From contig JARHVA010000459.1 in the NCBI GenBank assembly GCA_037957365.1, positions 4,926,001 to 4,990,000 of the forward strand: a DNA stretch of 64,000 bases, given 5' to 3'. This document shows, in pieces, positions 1 to 11,343 of the stretch. Under the pieces are notes generated by a model that saw only the letters and a program-made list of their open reading frames with translations, had not been told where the DNA came from and ran no database searches. Numbering within the stretch: the first letter of the stretch is position 1; every line of letters begins with the position of its first letter. Position numbers and translations under genes: made by a program. Source of the stretch: Torreya grandis. Taxonomy: Eukaryota; Streptophyta; Pinopsida; Cupressales; Taxaceae.

Positions 1-547
1 TTTATATAAAACAATATACACTCCAAATTAAAAAAACATTCAGCTATAGGATAACAAAAATTAGTTCCTTATACGAAGGTCACCATTCATGTGAATCTTA
101 AAATATTGCCTTAGGATAGATAAAGTTATTTTAATCTTTAATTACATCCTTATTATGTTCCATGGATGTTATTATTGTTTCTGTTAGTTGGTTGAGTTAG
201 GATCGAATTTTGTTTATCCGTAATTTTTTTTATAAAGTGGCTACATGATGTGTTTGTGTGATGAGATCCCTTTTGTTACAGGATAGTCTGTGATATATAC
301 CTATTGCTTCAAAACACATTTAAAACAATTATACATAAAATCATCCTATAGTAAAAGATAACTATTATATATTTGATTTGAAGACAAATTTATAACTATT
401 CAAATATTATGAAATCATAATGCTATTTTCAAGATTATGGTTGTTTGAGGATAAATTTTTTATGGGAAAGTAGTTCAAAAGCATGATAGGCAAGAAGGAT
501 GAGCATGAGAGATGATGACAAAAACATGACATTTTTGGGGCTCATCA
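1..547 (-). repeat. 3' LTR of A1, truncated by window start
   Basis: This stretch matches 10793-11343 over its whole length at roughly three quarters identity, by eye. Shared blocks include aggtcaccattcatgtg at both places. It ends in ctcatca, the same terminus as the 5' LTR. About 630 bases of the LTR lie outside the window. The divergence between the two LTRs indicates an old insertion. Confidence 0.85.
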
Positions 548-560
548 CACCCCCCAACTT
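548..560 (-). promoter_or_regulatory. Polypurine tract of A1
   Basis: On the minus strand the 13 bases read AAGTTGGGGGGTG directly before the LTR start TGATGAGCCC. A purine run abutting the 3' LTR is the usual plus-strand primer of LTR elements. A2 has the decayed counterpart AAGTTTAGGGGTG at 49558-49570. Confidence 0.75.
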
Positions 561-3480
561 AAGACCTTACTCATCCTCGAGAAATAAACTTGCTCATTTC
601 AATTTCACAAATAGTTTTGAAATCCATAGGGTCCATGGCACCACTAGATAGGTTACATAAAATCCACATCAGTTTTCATACAGCTACTAGTTTCTAACTT
701 CCTTGTCTTCATCTGATAGTGTTTTACCCTACTAATCTAGAACATGATACCAAAACAAATGGGGCTAGAATTTTATGCTTAACAGTTGAGATCTCATTTC
801 ACCTACAAGCAAAATATGTTTTCTAACTCTATAAAATTATGCATTTAAATTAAAATGGGAATATGCATCTTTTCTTTTTAACTAAGGAGTGAGCTCATTT
901 CATATTTTTATTTATGATTCTTTTATTGTGGGTCCAATAGAAGTTCTCAACCCCAAGTAGAAATCTTAGGCTACATCACAATTTTTGGCAAACCAAGCCC
1001 TAACTTCCTTCTACATCATAATGTTATCCCATTATTTCAACACAATATTAAGTGAAACTAACTCTCTTCTAATAACCAATTAAATTTCCCTTTCCTTTTT
1101 CCCATATTCAGTCATCTCTCATCCTCTCGTATGCTCATTCAAAAGATATGACGAAAATGCCTTTCAAAGGACATATCCAACATACAAGTTAGGATTTCAT
1201 TCCCTATCATGAGGCTCAATATAATTATGAATATATAACTCAAATAATTATACTTGTTCTTCTTGTGATCTTTCTTTATATAATTGGAATAAAGAGAGAG
1301 TGATTACTTCATAAGGCATGTTGTAGTAAACTATCATGAACTTAAAATTATGCCATTATTCCTCAATATAAACTAAATAAACCCTTATGGAGGCCTGTAG
1401 TCAATGATATCTTGAGTAAGACCAGCTAGATCTTCAACTTTATACTATAGTTTGGAGATCCTTTCTTCTTTCAACCTAACCTTTTCTTTCAATTTCTTGT
1501 TCTCCTTTGTTAATTACCTAAAACTTTCATACTAATTGTCTATTTATGTCATCAATTTAGAAGATACCACAGATGAAGAATTATACCTAACAACTTGGGC
1601 AATTATAGGTTTTTCATATTTCTTTTCTACTATAGAAGGTTGTGAAACAATGGTTTTAGGATGGCTTTCTATAGAGGGTTGTAGTGGAGAGGATACTTTG
1701 GGAAGTGCATCTAGTCCTCCTCCTAACTAATCATGTAGCTTCTTCCTTAATCACTCTATTTCCTATAAGGCTTACTCCAAATTAGGAAATTCCACTTGTA
1801 TGGTGGGTTACTCCATTTGTTTTACCTCTTTCTACATTGGCTGTTCTTGTAATTCTTTAGAACTATGTTTTATTTACTTTGTCTCCTTATTTCCTTCTTT
1901 AGAAAATTATCCTTATTAGACTCTAGGTTATCAAAACTAAATGACTCTAGTGATTCATCACTAATGACAATTTGTTCTTCTCTATATTCCTCATTAATTT
2001 CTATAATAGAAGAAGGTTTAGTTCTTGGGTTACCTTTCATCTTTCCTCTTAATATATGGGATCTATGAGGAGTAGATGTGGCCCTAGCCTTTTTTGGGGA
2101 TGATAGAAGTTATTCTTTAAATTCCTTGGAGTTAGGCTAGATAATTATTTTCATCTTAGTTCTTCTAGATTATTTGCTTGTGGAATCCCCTTATACAATA
2201 TTTTTCCTTGTTGCAGGTTCTTATGTGGCTAAAAGAGGATCTTCTATAGCTTATTATGGAGATTTATGAAGGTCTTCTTATATAAATTCTTATGGAACTG
2301 TAGGAAGGTTTTCTTTTGTAGGTTCTTATGGTGCTACATGAAAACTTTCTTTTATCTTCATTTGTTCTTCTACTTCATTTTCCTTTTCTACTTATATCTC
2401 TTTTTCTTCATTTCCCTCACTATTACTTTCTATATTTATATTTGTTTGGAGAAAATCTTCCCAAATTATACTAGGCATAGTCCTTCATAATCAGTCTTGA
2501 ACAATTAATTAAATTAAATAATGATGAGTGAGAACATTGGGATTAACTCTTTGAAATGCATCTACCATTTTTGTGATCATATTAAGCAAGAATTTGGGGA
2601 AATTTATCTCAATACCATGCCATAAATGATTCATGAATTTGAAGTAAATGCCATGCAACCTAGAATATATCCCTTCTCAAATGAAATATCTAAAGACTAT
2701 CACAATAGCTCTACCCCATATTCTTTGTAATGATAACATGAAATGCCCTATTTTGAAGTCTCTAAGCTTTAGTCTCCTCTAATTAATTTTTGCCTCTCTG
2801 TCTCAGCATCAACCTTTTCCTACCACAATTTCCCTATTTGTTGAAATCTAGTTACTCTACTAATGATGGTTTTATTTATGTTTATTTTCATTCTTCTCAC
2901 TATTTCTAGGTTGTTATATAATGAGCCAACAAATTATTCTACAATTATTTGATCAATAACATGTATCCTTTCAAAATATTGGGCCCATTCTACATTTTAA
3001 AATAGGACCAGGATCCATGGGTTATTAGTTAGAGTAGAGATATTAATAAACTCGTGTTTAAGTAAGTCCCCTCACATATTTTAGGATGGAATTTTAGTTG
3101 TAGGGTATGTGATTTTACATCAAGGGTTCTATAGCTTTGGGTTGAATGATTGAAATTTATTTGAAGATAGAGATAATCCATTTGAATTATGGGAAATCCC
3201 CTCCTAGATTAAATGGTCACTTATCCTTAAGGGATATAGCTAACATGCATGAATGGCTCATGAAAATGATAAAGAGGGGTGGTAGAAACACTTCAATGGT
3301 CATGTCAATTAGTGAAAGAGAAGATATCGTAGGATGGCATGATAAAGAGAAGATATGGTGGCATTTTAATAGCATTATGACCCATCATATTATTAATAAT
3401 TAAAACTTATGGCATGAAATAAATATAAATAATTACCTTAATAATTGTAGGAATATCTTTCATAAATACATGAATGATGA
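561..3480 (-). pseudogene. Extra 3' ORF region of A1, downstream of integrase, decayed
   Basis: About 2.9 kb lies between the end of integrase and the 3' LTR, where Athila-type elements carry an env-like ORF. The minus strand translates in broken frames with clear counterparts in A2. One block at about 1000-1317 contains DREWNPNLYVG followed by FSSYLLN, identical or nearly so in A2 (50016-50351). A second block at about 2560-3060 corresponds to A2 51500-52060. Between them lie a repeat array at 2213-2345 and a charged, Ser/Lys/Glu-rich stretch. I see no signal peptide or convincing membrane segment. No function is recognised; conservation between two diverged copies suggests it once coded for protein. 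The outer part (561-990) shows no clear ORF. Confidence 0.6.
2213..2345 (-). repeat. Tandem repeat inside the A1 3' ORF, about four units of 33-36 bp
   Basis: Four imperfect units share the core ttcttatgg followed by a gct or gaa triplet, a short ataggaagg-like piece and a tct-rich tail. The same array, less decayed, lies at 51191-51320 in A2. Unit lengths near multiples of three suit a coding repeat of 11-12 residues. Confidence 0.6.
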
Positions 3481-4099
3481 GTTAAAGTGATTAATTTGAG
3501 GTGTAATGTTATGTGTGGGCCTTTTATTGGAAGTAAAAATCCTTTGTGATAAATTAAATGTATGATGGAGTGATAAGAATTCATCCAGTAATGAGAAATG
3601 TTTCTTCTAAAAACAAGAAGTGTCTTACAATAATAATAATAATATTAAATATCCTACAGCAACAACAATTTCATCTTGTAGCAAAGATGAACATGTTTTT
3701 CTACTCTAAGAGAATGAATTTGCAAGAAAAAATATATGAAAATAAAAGTTTTATTGTTGTAGTGTTTTTTTAATGAATGTTGATCAGCTACTGACCTGGT
3801 TTTCTGATACAACATCTGTCAACAGTGCCCAAAGGTTTTCATTTATGAATTTTCTATTTTTTTTTCTAATTTTATGGTCCCAACTCAACTATAATTGTAG
3901 AATCCCAAGAGATAGGATTTTACTCAACCTAAACCACGCCATTGTGAATGGATTTATTTGGTTATAGGAAGCTTTATTGCACTTGTAAAATATTAGAGAA
4001 GAGTTGATAAAAATACCCTTTACTTGCAGGAATAGGTTGATTTAATTCATGAAGAAGAGAAATGTTATTCTTCAATAAATTGGTGAGTGAAAGTTTCCT

Positions 4100-5340
4100 T
4101 GTAAAATAGTTTCTTGTATAGCTTGAGCCTATTTCCATTAACAAGTAATCAAAATTGAATAGAGTTAATGGTCATGAGATTTATAACTTTGTTGTCAAAA
4201 AATTTCTTGATCTCATAAGGCCCAAGCCATATGGGCTGAATATTTATTTTATGATACTTTTATTTAGAGTAAAAAAGGAGTGCCCAATCAACATGTTTAA
4301 AATTATTAGTCTTGATGTTCCTACCATGCCAACCCATGTGTTGTCTTTACACTACTTCAATGTGATGAAGTGATTCCTTTATAGGTTTATCAAGTGCATT
4401 TACCTACATGATCCTATCTTGTTGAGCTTTGGAAATATCCAAACCCAAATCAAGTGCTATTTTTTATTTTTTATACTCAAACTCAATGGAAAATATAAGA
4501 TTTTTATCATAAACTAGTTCATATGGGGTGAAACTAGTTGTAATTTTCTAGGTGATTCTATAAGCCCAAATTACTTATAAAAGATGAGTTGACCGATGCT
4601 TTTTGTTAATGTTGATAGTCTTACTGAGTATACTTTCTAATTCTATATTTATAACTTCTACCTAACCCTTTGACTGAGGATGGTAAGTGGTAGACATTTT
4701 ATTTCTGATTTCATATTCTTTTACCAAGGTAGTTGTGAGGTTTGATGTGAAGTATGGTCCTTGATATGTGACTATTTCTTTTGGTACTCAATAGCAGGTG
4801 AATATTTTTTCATACAAGAACTTATTTACTTTCTCATCTTGGTCATGGGTTAAGGCCTAGAACTTAGCCCATTTTATGACATAATCAGTGCACACCAATA
4901 TATACTATTTGTTGTTAGATTTAGAATTAATGGGACCTATAAAATCCAATACCTATTTGTCAAAAAGTTCTAAAAATAGTTGTGGTTTTATCGGCATTTC
5001 ATTAGAGTGAGTAGGGTTTCCCCATATGATGACATTGATCACATTTATGGGTATACATCATGGCATCCTTATGTCAATAAGGTCAATAATATATAGTAGT
5101 AAGTACTTTCATTTCAGCTCATTTGGTTGAAAAATGAACCCCAAAAGGTTCATCATGGTAGGATATAATAATGTCATAAGCTTCATCTTCTCAGATACAT
5201 CTTATCATAACTAAATTTGGTTCAGTGATAAAGTGATATCCTACAATCCAAGAATAATATCTACTCTTTTGGATTAGATGTTGTTTTTACCTAGGTGAAA
5301 AATGTTGTGGTAGTGATCCTATAGTAAGATAGTAATGTCT
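4100..5340 (-). pseudogene. A1 integrase domain of pol, decayed
   Basis: Integrase inserts the DNA copy into the host genome. The N-terminal zinc finger is readable on the minus strand near 5017-5130, with a GVHFS histidine stretch and the pair CDQC. The core follows with DFIGPI near 4940, VPKEIVTYQGPYF near 4753-4790 and a glutamate in VEVINIELESIL near 4624-4690. In the second motif the catalytic Asp is replaced by Tyr. The C-terminal part ends near 4120 with NGNRLKLY. Several stops and frame changes interrupt it. This copy keeps the second half of the core that A2 has lost. The stretch 3480-4100 after it has no recognisable domain. Confidence 0.85.
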
Positions 5341-5419
5341 ATGAATCAAGGAGATTTAATAGTTACTAAAAAAAATTCTCATCAGGAAAGGAATCATCAA
5401 CAATAGGACTATGCTCATT

Positions 5420-5960
5420 ATTTTTTAGTTGAGATAGAAAATCTACTACTACATTATCCTTACTTGGTAAGTTAACAATGGTAATATCAAATTCTTGTAG
5501 AAAAAACAACCATCTAATTATCATGCCTACTACAGTAGGTTTATTTATTAAATACCTTATTTTTTCATGTTCTATATGGATGAATGATTAGTAACTTATA
5601 ATGTAGTGTCAAAATTTGGTGATGGCATAGATGATGGAAAAAAATCTTTATATATTATAATATAGTTGAGTGTATCCCCTTGAAGACTCTTGCTAATAAA
5701 ATAGATTACATAACTTAAAGATTCATATTTATAGCTAAGGACATCTCTTAAAGTGGTGTCAGATGCATTTGTGTGGATGTGAAAAGGCTTCTTTCAATTA
5801 GGCCCTCTTAGAATAAGAGTATTTATGATAAGGTCTTTGAGTTGCTAAAAGCTAGTTTGACAATCACTAGTCCAAGTAAATTCAACATCCTTAGTAAGAT
5901 ATCCAAATCATGGGGTGGAAATTTTACTAAAGTCCTTGATAAATCATCTACAATAACCAG
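5420..5960 (-). pseudogene. A1 RNase H domain of pol, decayed
   Basis: The minus strand reads through a Ty3-type RNase H that would degrade the RNA strand of the RNA-DNA hybrid. The first strand includes NASDTTLRDVLSYK and the second YVIYFISKSLQGDTQLYY. The end has WLFFLQEFDITIVNLPSKDN, the usual tail before integrase. The Asp of the first motif (ASD) is present. Stops interrupt the frame. It directly follows the RT with no extra archaeal-type RNase H here, unlike C2. Confidence 0.8.
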
Positions 5961-5979
5961 CATGTCCTAAAAATATTCT

Positions 5980-6760
5980 AACATCTTTATGATTCTTTAG
6001 TGTGGGTAGATCCTTAATGATACTTATGTTTGCTAGGTTAACTTGAATTCAAGTAGGGGAGATGTCATGCCCTAACACAATCCCTCTAGTCATAAGCATG
6101 TAACACTTTTCATTACTCAAAGACAATTGGTGGTCTTGGTAGTATTGAAGAAGTTTCTATTGGTTGGTAAGAATTTCTTCAAATGTCTGCCTATAGATAG
6201 TGAAATCATTTATTTAGATTTCAACACAGTCATGAGAGAGATCAAAAAATATGTTCAAAATGAGCCTTTGAAAAGTATATAGGACATTGCAAACACCAAA
6301 TGATAAGATGGCATATCCATAGGTTCCTCAAGGACAAGTAAAATTGATTTTGTTTTGGTCTTATGGAGCAATTTGTATCTGATTATAACCACTATATCCA
6401 TATAGGAAGGAAAAATACTTTTTCCTTGTTAATGTATCTAACACTTGATCAATAAATGGAAGGGGAAAGTGATCCTTCCTAGTAGCAACATTAAACTATT
6501 AGTAATCAACATAAATACACCATTTTCCCCCTTTCTTAGGTATAATAACCAAGGTAATGACCCACTAGCTATCTGAAATAGGATAAACAAATCTTACATC
6601 CAAAATTTTTTACAACTTAGTTTTGACAATGTATTTAACTATAGGATTCAATTGTCATTATGGTTGTTGAATAACTTTGCATTATTATTTAATGTAAATA
6701 TGATGCATGAATAAATATGGGGGTATTCCTCTCATGTCATGGTAGTCCCAGTCAAATGTT
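5980..6760 (-). pseudogene. A1 reverse transcriptase domain of pol, decayed
   Basis: RT copies the element RNA into DNA. Readable minus-strand blocks are a leader GIPPYLFMHHIY near 6720, VIIPKKGGKWCIYV near 6530, KDHFPLPFIDQVLDTL near 6450, SGYNQIQIAP near 6370 and GIVLGHDIS near 6070. KDHFPLPF is typical of the Athila/Tat side of Ty3-gypsy. At the active site near 6200-6225 the expected Tyr-x-Asp-Asp reads stop-Ile-Asn-Asp, so the first catalytic Asp is lost. A2 lost the other Asp, so the two copies died by different hits. Confidence 0.88.
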
Positions 6761-7250
6761 TTTGTGTGTTTTCTTAGAATTGTAAGTAACTAGTTTTCTT
6801 GTTGGGATGTTAAGGAGTTGCTGATGTTGAGAGGTTTATTTGGAAAAATGTCTAATTGATTTTTTAAATAGAGCATGGTTTATATGTTAGTAATTAAAAT
6901 ATCATAGTTTTATTGATGGGGAATAAATTTATGGAATGTCCAAATGTCCCTTGTATTTTTAGCAATATCATTTTTAGGGAAATTATTCTGAAGGGGCCAT
7001 GGTGTACATTCAAACATGTATGTTGCTAGAAGATCCTATTAATAGGTGTTTTGCAAGATACCAGTAAGGATAGTGTCATCTTCTTATGCCTACAAAGCTA
7101 GACTATGGTCAATTGTGTAGAGATTTTGTAAGGAGATAGCTTCCTCAAAGTCATCAATCCAAGGCATTAGGCCATCATTCTGGGAAGGCTAGGCTAGTGG
7201 ATAAAGAACCTATTTCTTGGTATCATTTTTGTTGTAAATTAACATTTTCC
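6761..7250 (-). other. A1 pol linker between protease and RT
   Basis: The minus strand has broken coding text with counterparts in A2 54340-54790, including a W-I-D-D-F-E-E acidic stretch near 7150. It would be the connector of the polyprotein. No domain is recognised. Confidence 0.5.
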
Positions 7251-7640
7251 CTGACCTACACCCAATAAAAGCATCAATAATAGCTAATTATGGGTGGCAA
7301 AGGATGAGAGGATAACCTCCCAAGTTAATTTTTGACTACAAGACAATAAAGTTTGTTGGATATTCATAGGATTCAATAGTGATAACCAAGTCTTAAATAA
7401 TCCCCTCAAGCTTAATAATTGACGTATCAGCCATTTGGAGGATAGTGGCTCTTGGATGAAGAGTTTTCAGTTTCAATTATTGTATGGTCTCCACGGTCAT
7501 CATGTTGATGGCTACACCCAAGTCAATTAACTTATTGGAGATGGGTTGGTCATGGATGCTAAAATTAACTACAAGACTTCCAAGATTATAATATTTTGGG
7601 GGAACTATGTTTCCCAACATAATATCTATTAGTTTGCCAA
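7250..7640 (-). pseudogene. A1 aspartic protease domain of pol, decayed
   Basis: This retropepsin-like domain would cleave the gag-pol polyprotein. The minus strand gives the start MLGNI, then VVNFSIHDQPISNKLIDLGV with the catalytic Asp-Leu-Gly intact, INMMTVETI, and LGGYPLILCHP near 7310. FIGCRSGKMLIYN follows and marks the exit toward the linker. Several stops break it. The A2 counterpart at 54780-55193 has Asp-Leu-Arg instead of Asp-Leu-Gly. Confidence 0.85.
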
Positions 7641-8560
7641 AAACTTGGACTATTTAAGGATCCTTCTTCTTTCTTCCTATTTTTTTCAAATAGCTCTCTA
7701 ACAACCTTATTATAGATAGGAACATATTTTATTACTTGAAAGAGTGGAAATTTTATAGACACATTCTTGATTTATCCTAAGATATCAAATTTGGTCTTTG
7801 GTTTAGGACGTGATATGTTCAATCTCTCTAGAAAAGGATGATTGCCAAATTATTTTTGGTTTTCTAGTGGACTTGGCTCAGGATTAGCCATGGGTGATTA
7901 TGGATTAGTATGGAGTGGATCAGGTTCTTTAAAAAAAATTGTGATTATGGGTGAGGTGAGTTATGGAATAATATGTCTTAAGTGAAGTTAGACTTGATTG
8001 ATATCCAAGGTGTATGTTGGATATTGCATTATTTTGGTGGATTGTGTTGGTTAAACCAACTTATTGGTAGGGTTGGGGAATGGTTGGGTAGGTAATTGAG
8101 TGGGTTTAATAGTTTTTTGAGTGTTTATAATTAATTCCTACTATGGTGGGTTTTGTATCTATTGAGGGAAGCCTTGGTTACCTCTCCATTGTTGTTACCA
8201 TGAATTATAGGGAAAGATCGATTGTTGGTTTTGGAATTGCCTAGGTTTAGGTTGTTATCCAATCTATTGCATATATAATTGATTCTATGGTGGCCACCAA
8301 TTTTTTTTGGGGCCAATTTTGTTTGGGTATATTCATCCAAGAACCATATTGAGGATTATTTGAGAATTGAGATTTTACAAACATAGATTTTGCCTATCTT
8401 TGCACCCTTGGTTTCCATTGGGCCACATAATATACCTGATTGTCATCTCCTCCTATGGTATGTAGATCAAATATTTTTTTATTCTCTTTATTTATGATGG
8501 ATACTTGAGCTTTCATATACTGACATGTGTATTTCACCTTTTTTTACATTCAGAGCAATA
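7641..8560 (-). other. A1 gag-protease linker with possible zinc-knuckle remnant
   Basis: The minus strand shows VPIYNKVVRELFEK near 7690-7740, a proline/serine-rich stretch near 7850-8130 and an Asn-rich stretch near 8131-8340. Near 8530-8580, YCSECKK could be the first half of a CCHC zinc knuckle. All pieces recur in A2 (55200-56200). They are decayed and their frame is broken. Confidence 0.5.
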
Positions 8561-9880
8561 GGTGGCTAAAGCTTTTTTAGTTTCTTCTTGCTTCCTTCAT
8601 GTATATAATGTATCAAGTTGAGTATCCAGGTGACTAATAATGTCATTATTCATGTCCTATAGTATGTTATTGACTATACCTTTAGATAGTAATGTTGTAG
8701 ATGTTGTAGGGAGGGTTCTGCTCCTACTTTTGTTCATGGTTGATTTGGAGTAGTTTGTACATAGAACTGTTAGTTCATTAAAGGATAATGCAGAAACATC
8801 ACCACCAGACATTAAATCTAGTGCCTCTAGACAATAATCTCTAATTCCTCTCATGAATATTAGCTTGATCGATTTTTTCTCCATCATAGTCTATTTGGTC
8901 TTTTATAATCTGAACATAAATCTCTCTATATATTCATCTAATGACTCATCATTAGCTTGTGTCATTCTAAATATCTCATCTCTCCTATAGTTTTTACCTC
9001 TAAAATAGTCTTGGTATTTCATTAGAAACGTCTCCTTCATTTTTTCCCAAGTAGAAATGCCATCTTTTCCAAATCCCATGAACCATCTAAGTGTTGCATC
9101 TTTGAGTGTTGCTAAAAATAGTTTGTGTTTCTGAGCATCTTGATTATAGTCATAACTATGGTATAAGATATCAAACTCAAAAAGAAATGTGTTTGAATCA
9201 TCATATGCTTTTACCTTAAAGGTAAGAATGGTATAATAAGAAATATTCTTCATCGGTGAATTTTTGTTAGGAGTAAGGATAGGAAACTTGAAGGTAGTGG
9301 AATCATTGGTAGTGTTTTCTTCTTGATGATCCTCCATGAATACTCTTTGTGTTGATAGACCTAAATTTGTTGCCACCCACCTCTCAAAATTCTTATCAAT
9401 TCTTCTATTTCTTAGGGTGTATAAGATAGATAATTAATATTATTTATTAATAATATATGGCTTTTTATACAATCAAGATGGTTTAGAGGTTTCAAAATAT
9501 TCAACTCATGTCTTAGCAAAGAGTTTTTCTAAATTGGAAGATTTTATTGGCTCGGTATTCCTTCTAAGTGCAATAATAACCTTGACTGCTTCCTTAGCAA
9601 GAAATTTAGGTGATGGGGGAAGTGAACTTTAGATTCTTGAGTATGAGTTGATAAGGTGGGAATTATCAAGGGTGGTACATGTGGGTCTCTTCCAAGGGTA
9701 TGATCCTCTTCAAGGTCTCTAGCTTGTGCTACCAATCCAGCCAACAATTCCTCTTTTTCTACCTCTTCTATTGATAACTATGAGTGATCTTCAAGAATTT
9801 ATCTATGCTCCTTAGCTGCTATAAGATGATTTTTTTATCTTGTACCAATAATTGATGACTCAAGTGAAAATTTTCCTATA
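8561..9880 (-). pseudogene. A1 gag with Retrotrans_gag domain, decayed
   Basis: Gag forms the particle shell around the element RNA. The longest open piece (9376-8903) begins MATNLGLSTQ and holds the capsid-type core LKDATLRWFMGFGKD, then STWEKMKETFLMKYQDYFRG, then NDESLDEYIERFMF. These are the hallmarks of the plant Retrotrans_gag domain. A frame change leads into 8887-8657, with IKLIFMRGIRDYCLEALDLM. Upstream, 9747-9544 (LVAQARDLEEDH, then HTQESKVHFP) matches A2 57323-57126, so gag began before that; a charged helical stretch lies near 9720-9880. The true start codon is not certain. Confidence 0.85.
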
Positions 9881-10144
9881 TAATTCCCTTCACTTTGTAT
9901 GTACATCAACCACTTTTTCTTTTCTTCTTTTTTTTTTTAAATTTTTGCCCACCCTACTTACACAAGGTTAGTAATATGGGGGTTTTGAAAATTTGCATTA
10001 TTCTACTTGTAAAAATGGAAATTTAAACTATAAAAATTGGAAATACTTAATCTAAATAACAACAAGATTTTGAAAAAAAAAATAATAATAAACATCTAAA
10101 AATAAATGCTATCGAGATTGAAGATTATAAGTGTGTGACACCCT
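9881..10144 (-). other. A1 untranslated leader between primer site and gag
   Basis: This A/T-rich stretch includes poly-A and poly-T runs near 9920 and 10070. It matches A2 57470-57706, including the block next to the primer site. No ORF is seen. Confidence 0.6.
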
Positions 10145-10162
10145 TCCCTAGCAATGGCACTA
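10145..10162 (-). promoter_or_regulatory. Primer binding site of A1, tRNA-Asp type
   Basis: The minus strand reads TAGTGCCATTGCTAGGGA, four bases from the LTR end. It matches the complement of the plant tRNA-Asp 3' end except for transitions, several at CG sites. The A2 site (57707-57724) reads TGGCACCGTTTCATGGGA, which supports the assignment. Confidence 0.8.
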
Positions 10163-10166
10163 AAAT

Positions 10167-11343
10167 TGACTAGCAGTAGATTCACAATCAAATATACTTA
10201 TCTTGATGCAAATGAAAAATGAGAGTTACCATATACTTGTATCTTATACTTTCATTTAATTGTTAACTTGAGTACATAAACTTGATAGGATGACATCACT
10301 ATATGTGCACACTCAATCTTCTAATTTGATCTTCTGTTGATTGTAATCTAAGATGATTAAAACCATGCAAGAGATGGAATGTTAGAATTGAAAAATCATA
10401 TAATATTATAAATTAAATTATTACACTTATTTTATCTTTGAAATCTTCCTTAAAATAATTATGTGCCAAACTAAAAATCACATAATTAAAAAAAATGCAC
10501 AACACATAAATAGACTAAATAACATGCTTAGTTATTTAACATATTGGATTGTTGATAAAAAAATTACAAAGGGGGCCCTTCTTCCTTCTGACTCCAGCTT
10601 CAATCCTTCATCTTATAAAAATAAAATGGACATATAAATGATTCTTCATATTAATCAAAATGTAGTAAAGAATTGTTGCAAGGAAATTACAATAACAACT
10701 ATCTTACAAAATATACTTATGATATATTTCTCTAATTGATCTCTAATACCCTGTCAACCCTATTTTTACCTATATGTATACAACATGGGAGATTGTTTTA
10801 TAAAAAAAATATACATTTCAAACTAAGAAACATTCAACTTTAGGATAACAAAAATTGGTTCCTTGTAATAAGGTCACCATTCATGTGCATCTTTCAATAC
10901 TACCTTAGTATAAACAAACTAGTTTTAATCTTAAACCACATCCTTATTATGCTCCACAAAGGTTATATCATTTCTATGAGTTGGCTGAATTAGGAATCAA
11001 ATTTTATTCATCTATATATTTGGTTATGCAATGGTTTTAGGATGTGTCTATGTGATGAGATCAATTTTTCTATAGGATGGTCTGTGTTATATACTTATTG
11101 ATTCAAAAGATATTTAAAACACATTATAGATAAAAACATCCTATAGTAGAAGATAACTATTATATACTTGATTTCAAGACAAAGTTATGACTATTCAAAT
11201 ATTATGAGAAAATAATGCTATTTGCAAGATTATGGTTATTTTTGAGGATAAAATTTTTATGGGAAAGTAGTTCAGAATCATGATAAATAGGAAGGATGAG
11301 CGTGAGAAATGAGGAAAAAACATGACATTTCTAGGGCTCATCA
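10167..11343 (-). repeat. 5' LTR of A1, 1177 bp
   Basis: The plus strand runs TGACTAG to CTCATCA, with TG and CA ends. The left edge is fixed by the primer site, the right edge by the break into C1 gag at 11344. It aligns along its length with the A2 5' LTR (57729-58884, 1156 bp). The right half aligns with the A1 3' LTR. No intact ORF lies inside. Confidence 0.88.

Larger units (their letters stand above)
1..11343 (-). mobile_element. LTR retrotransposon A1, Athila/Tat-like Ty3-gypsy, cut by window start
   Basis: Read on the minus strand, the order is 5' LTR (10167-11343), tRNA-Asp-type primer site, gag, protease, RT, RNase H, integrase, a long 3' ORF region, a purine-rich tract and a 3' LTR (1-547). 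The 3' LTR runs off the window start. Both LTR ends next to the internal region are recognisable, and the LTR text starts TGATGAGCCC on the minus strand. Frameshifts and stops occur throughout, so it is not autonomous. The RT wording around KDHFPLPF and the primer site point to the Athila/Tat side of Ty3-gypsy; that placement is inference. The element is inserted in the gag of C1: family C sequence starts at 11344. Its relative A2 at 48716-58884 has the same layout. Confidence 0.9.

Noticed and set aside
3146..3403. 85-codon plus-strand frame
   Set aside because: Antisense within the A1 3' ORF region; the A2 counterpart is not open on the plus strand.
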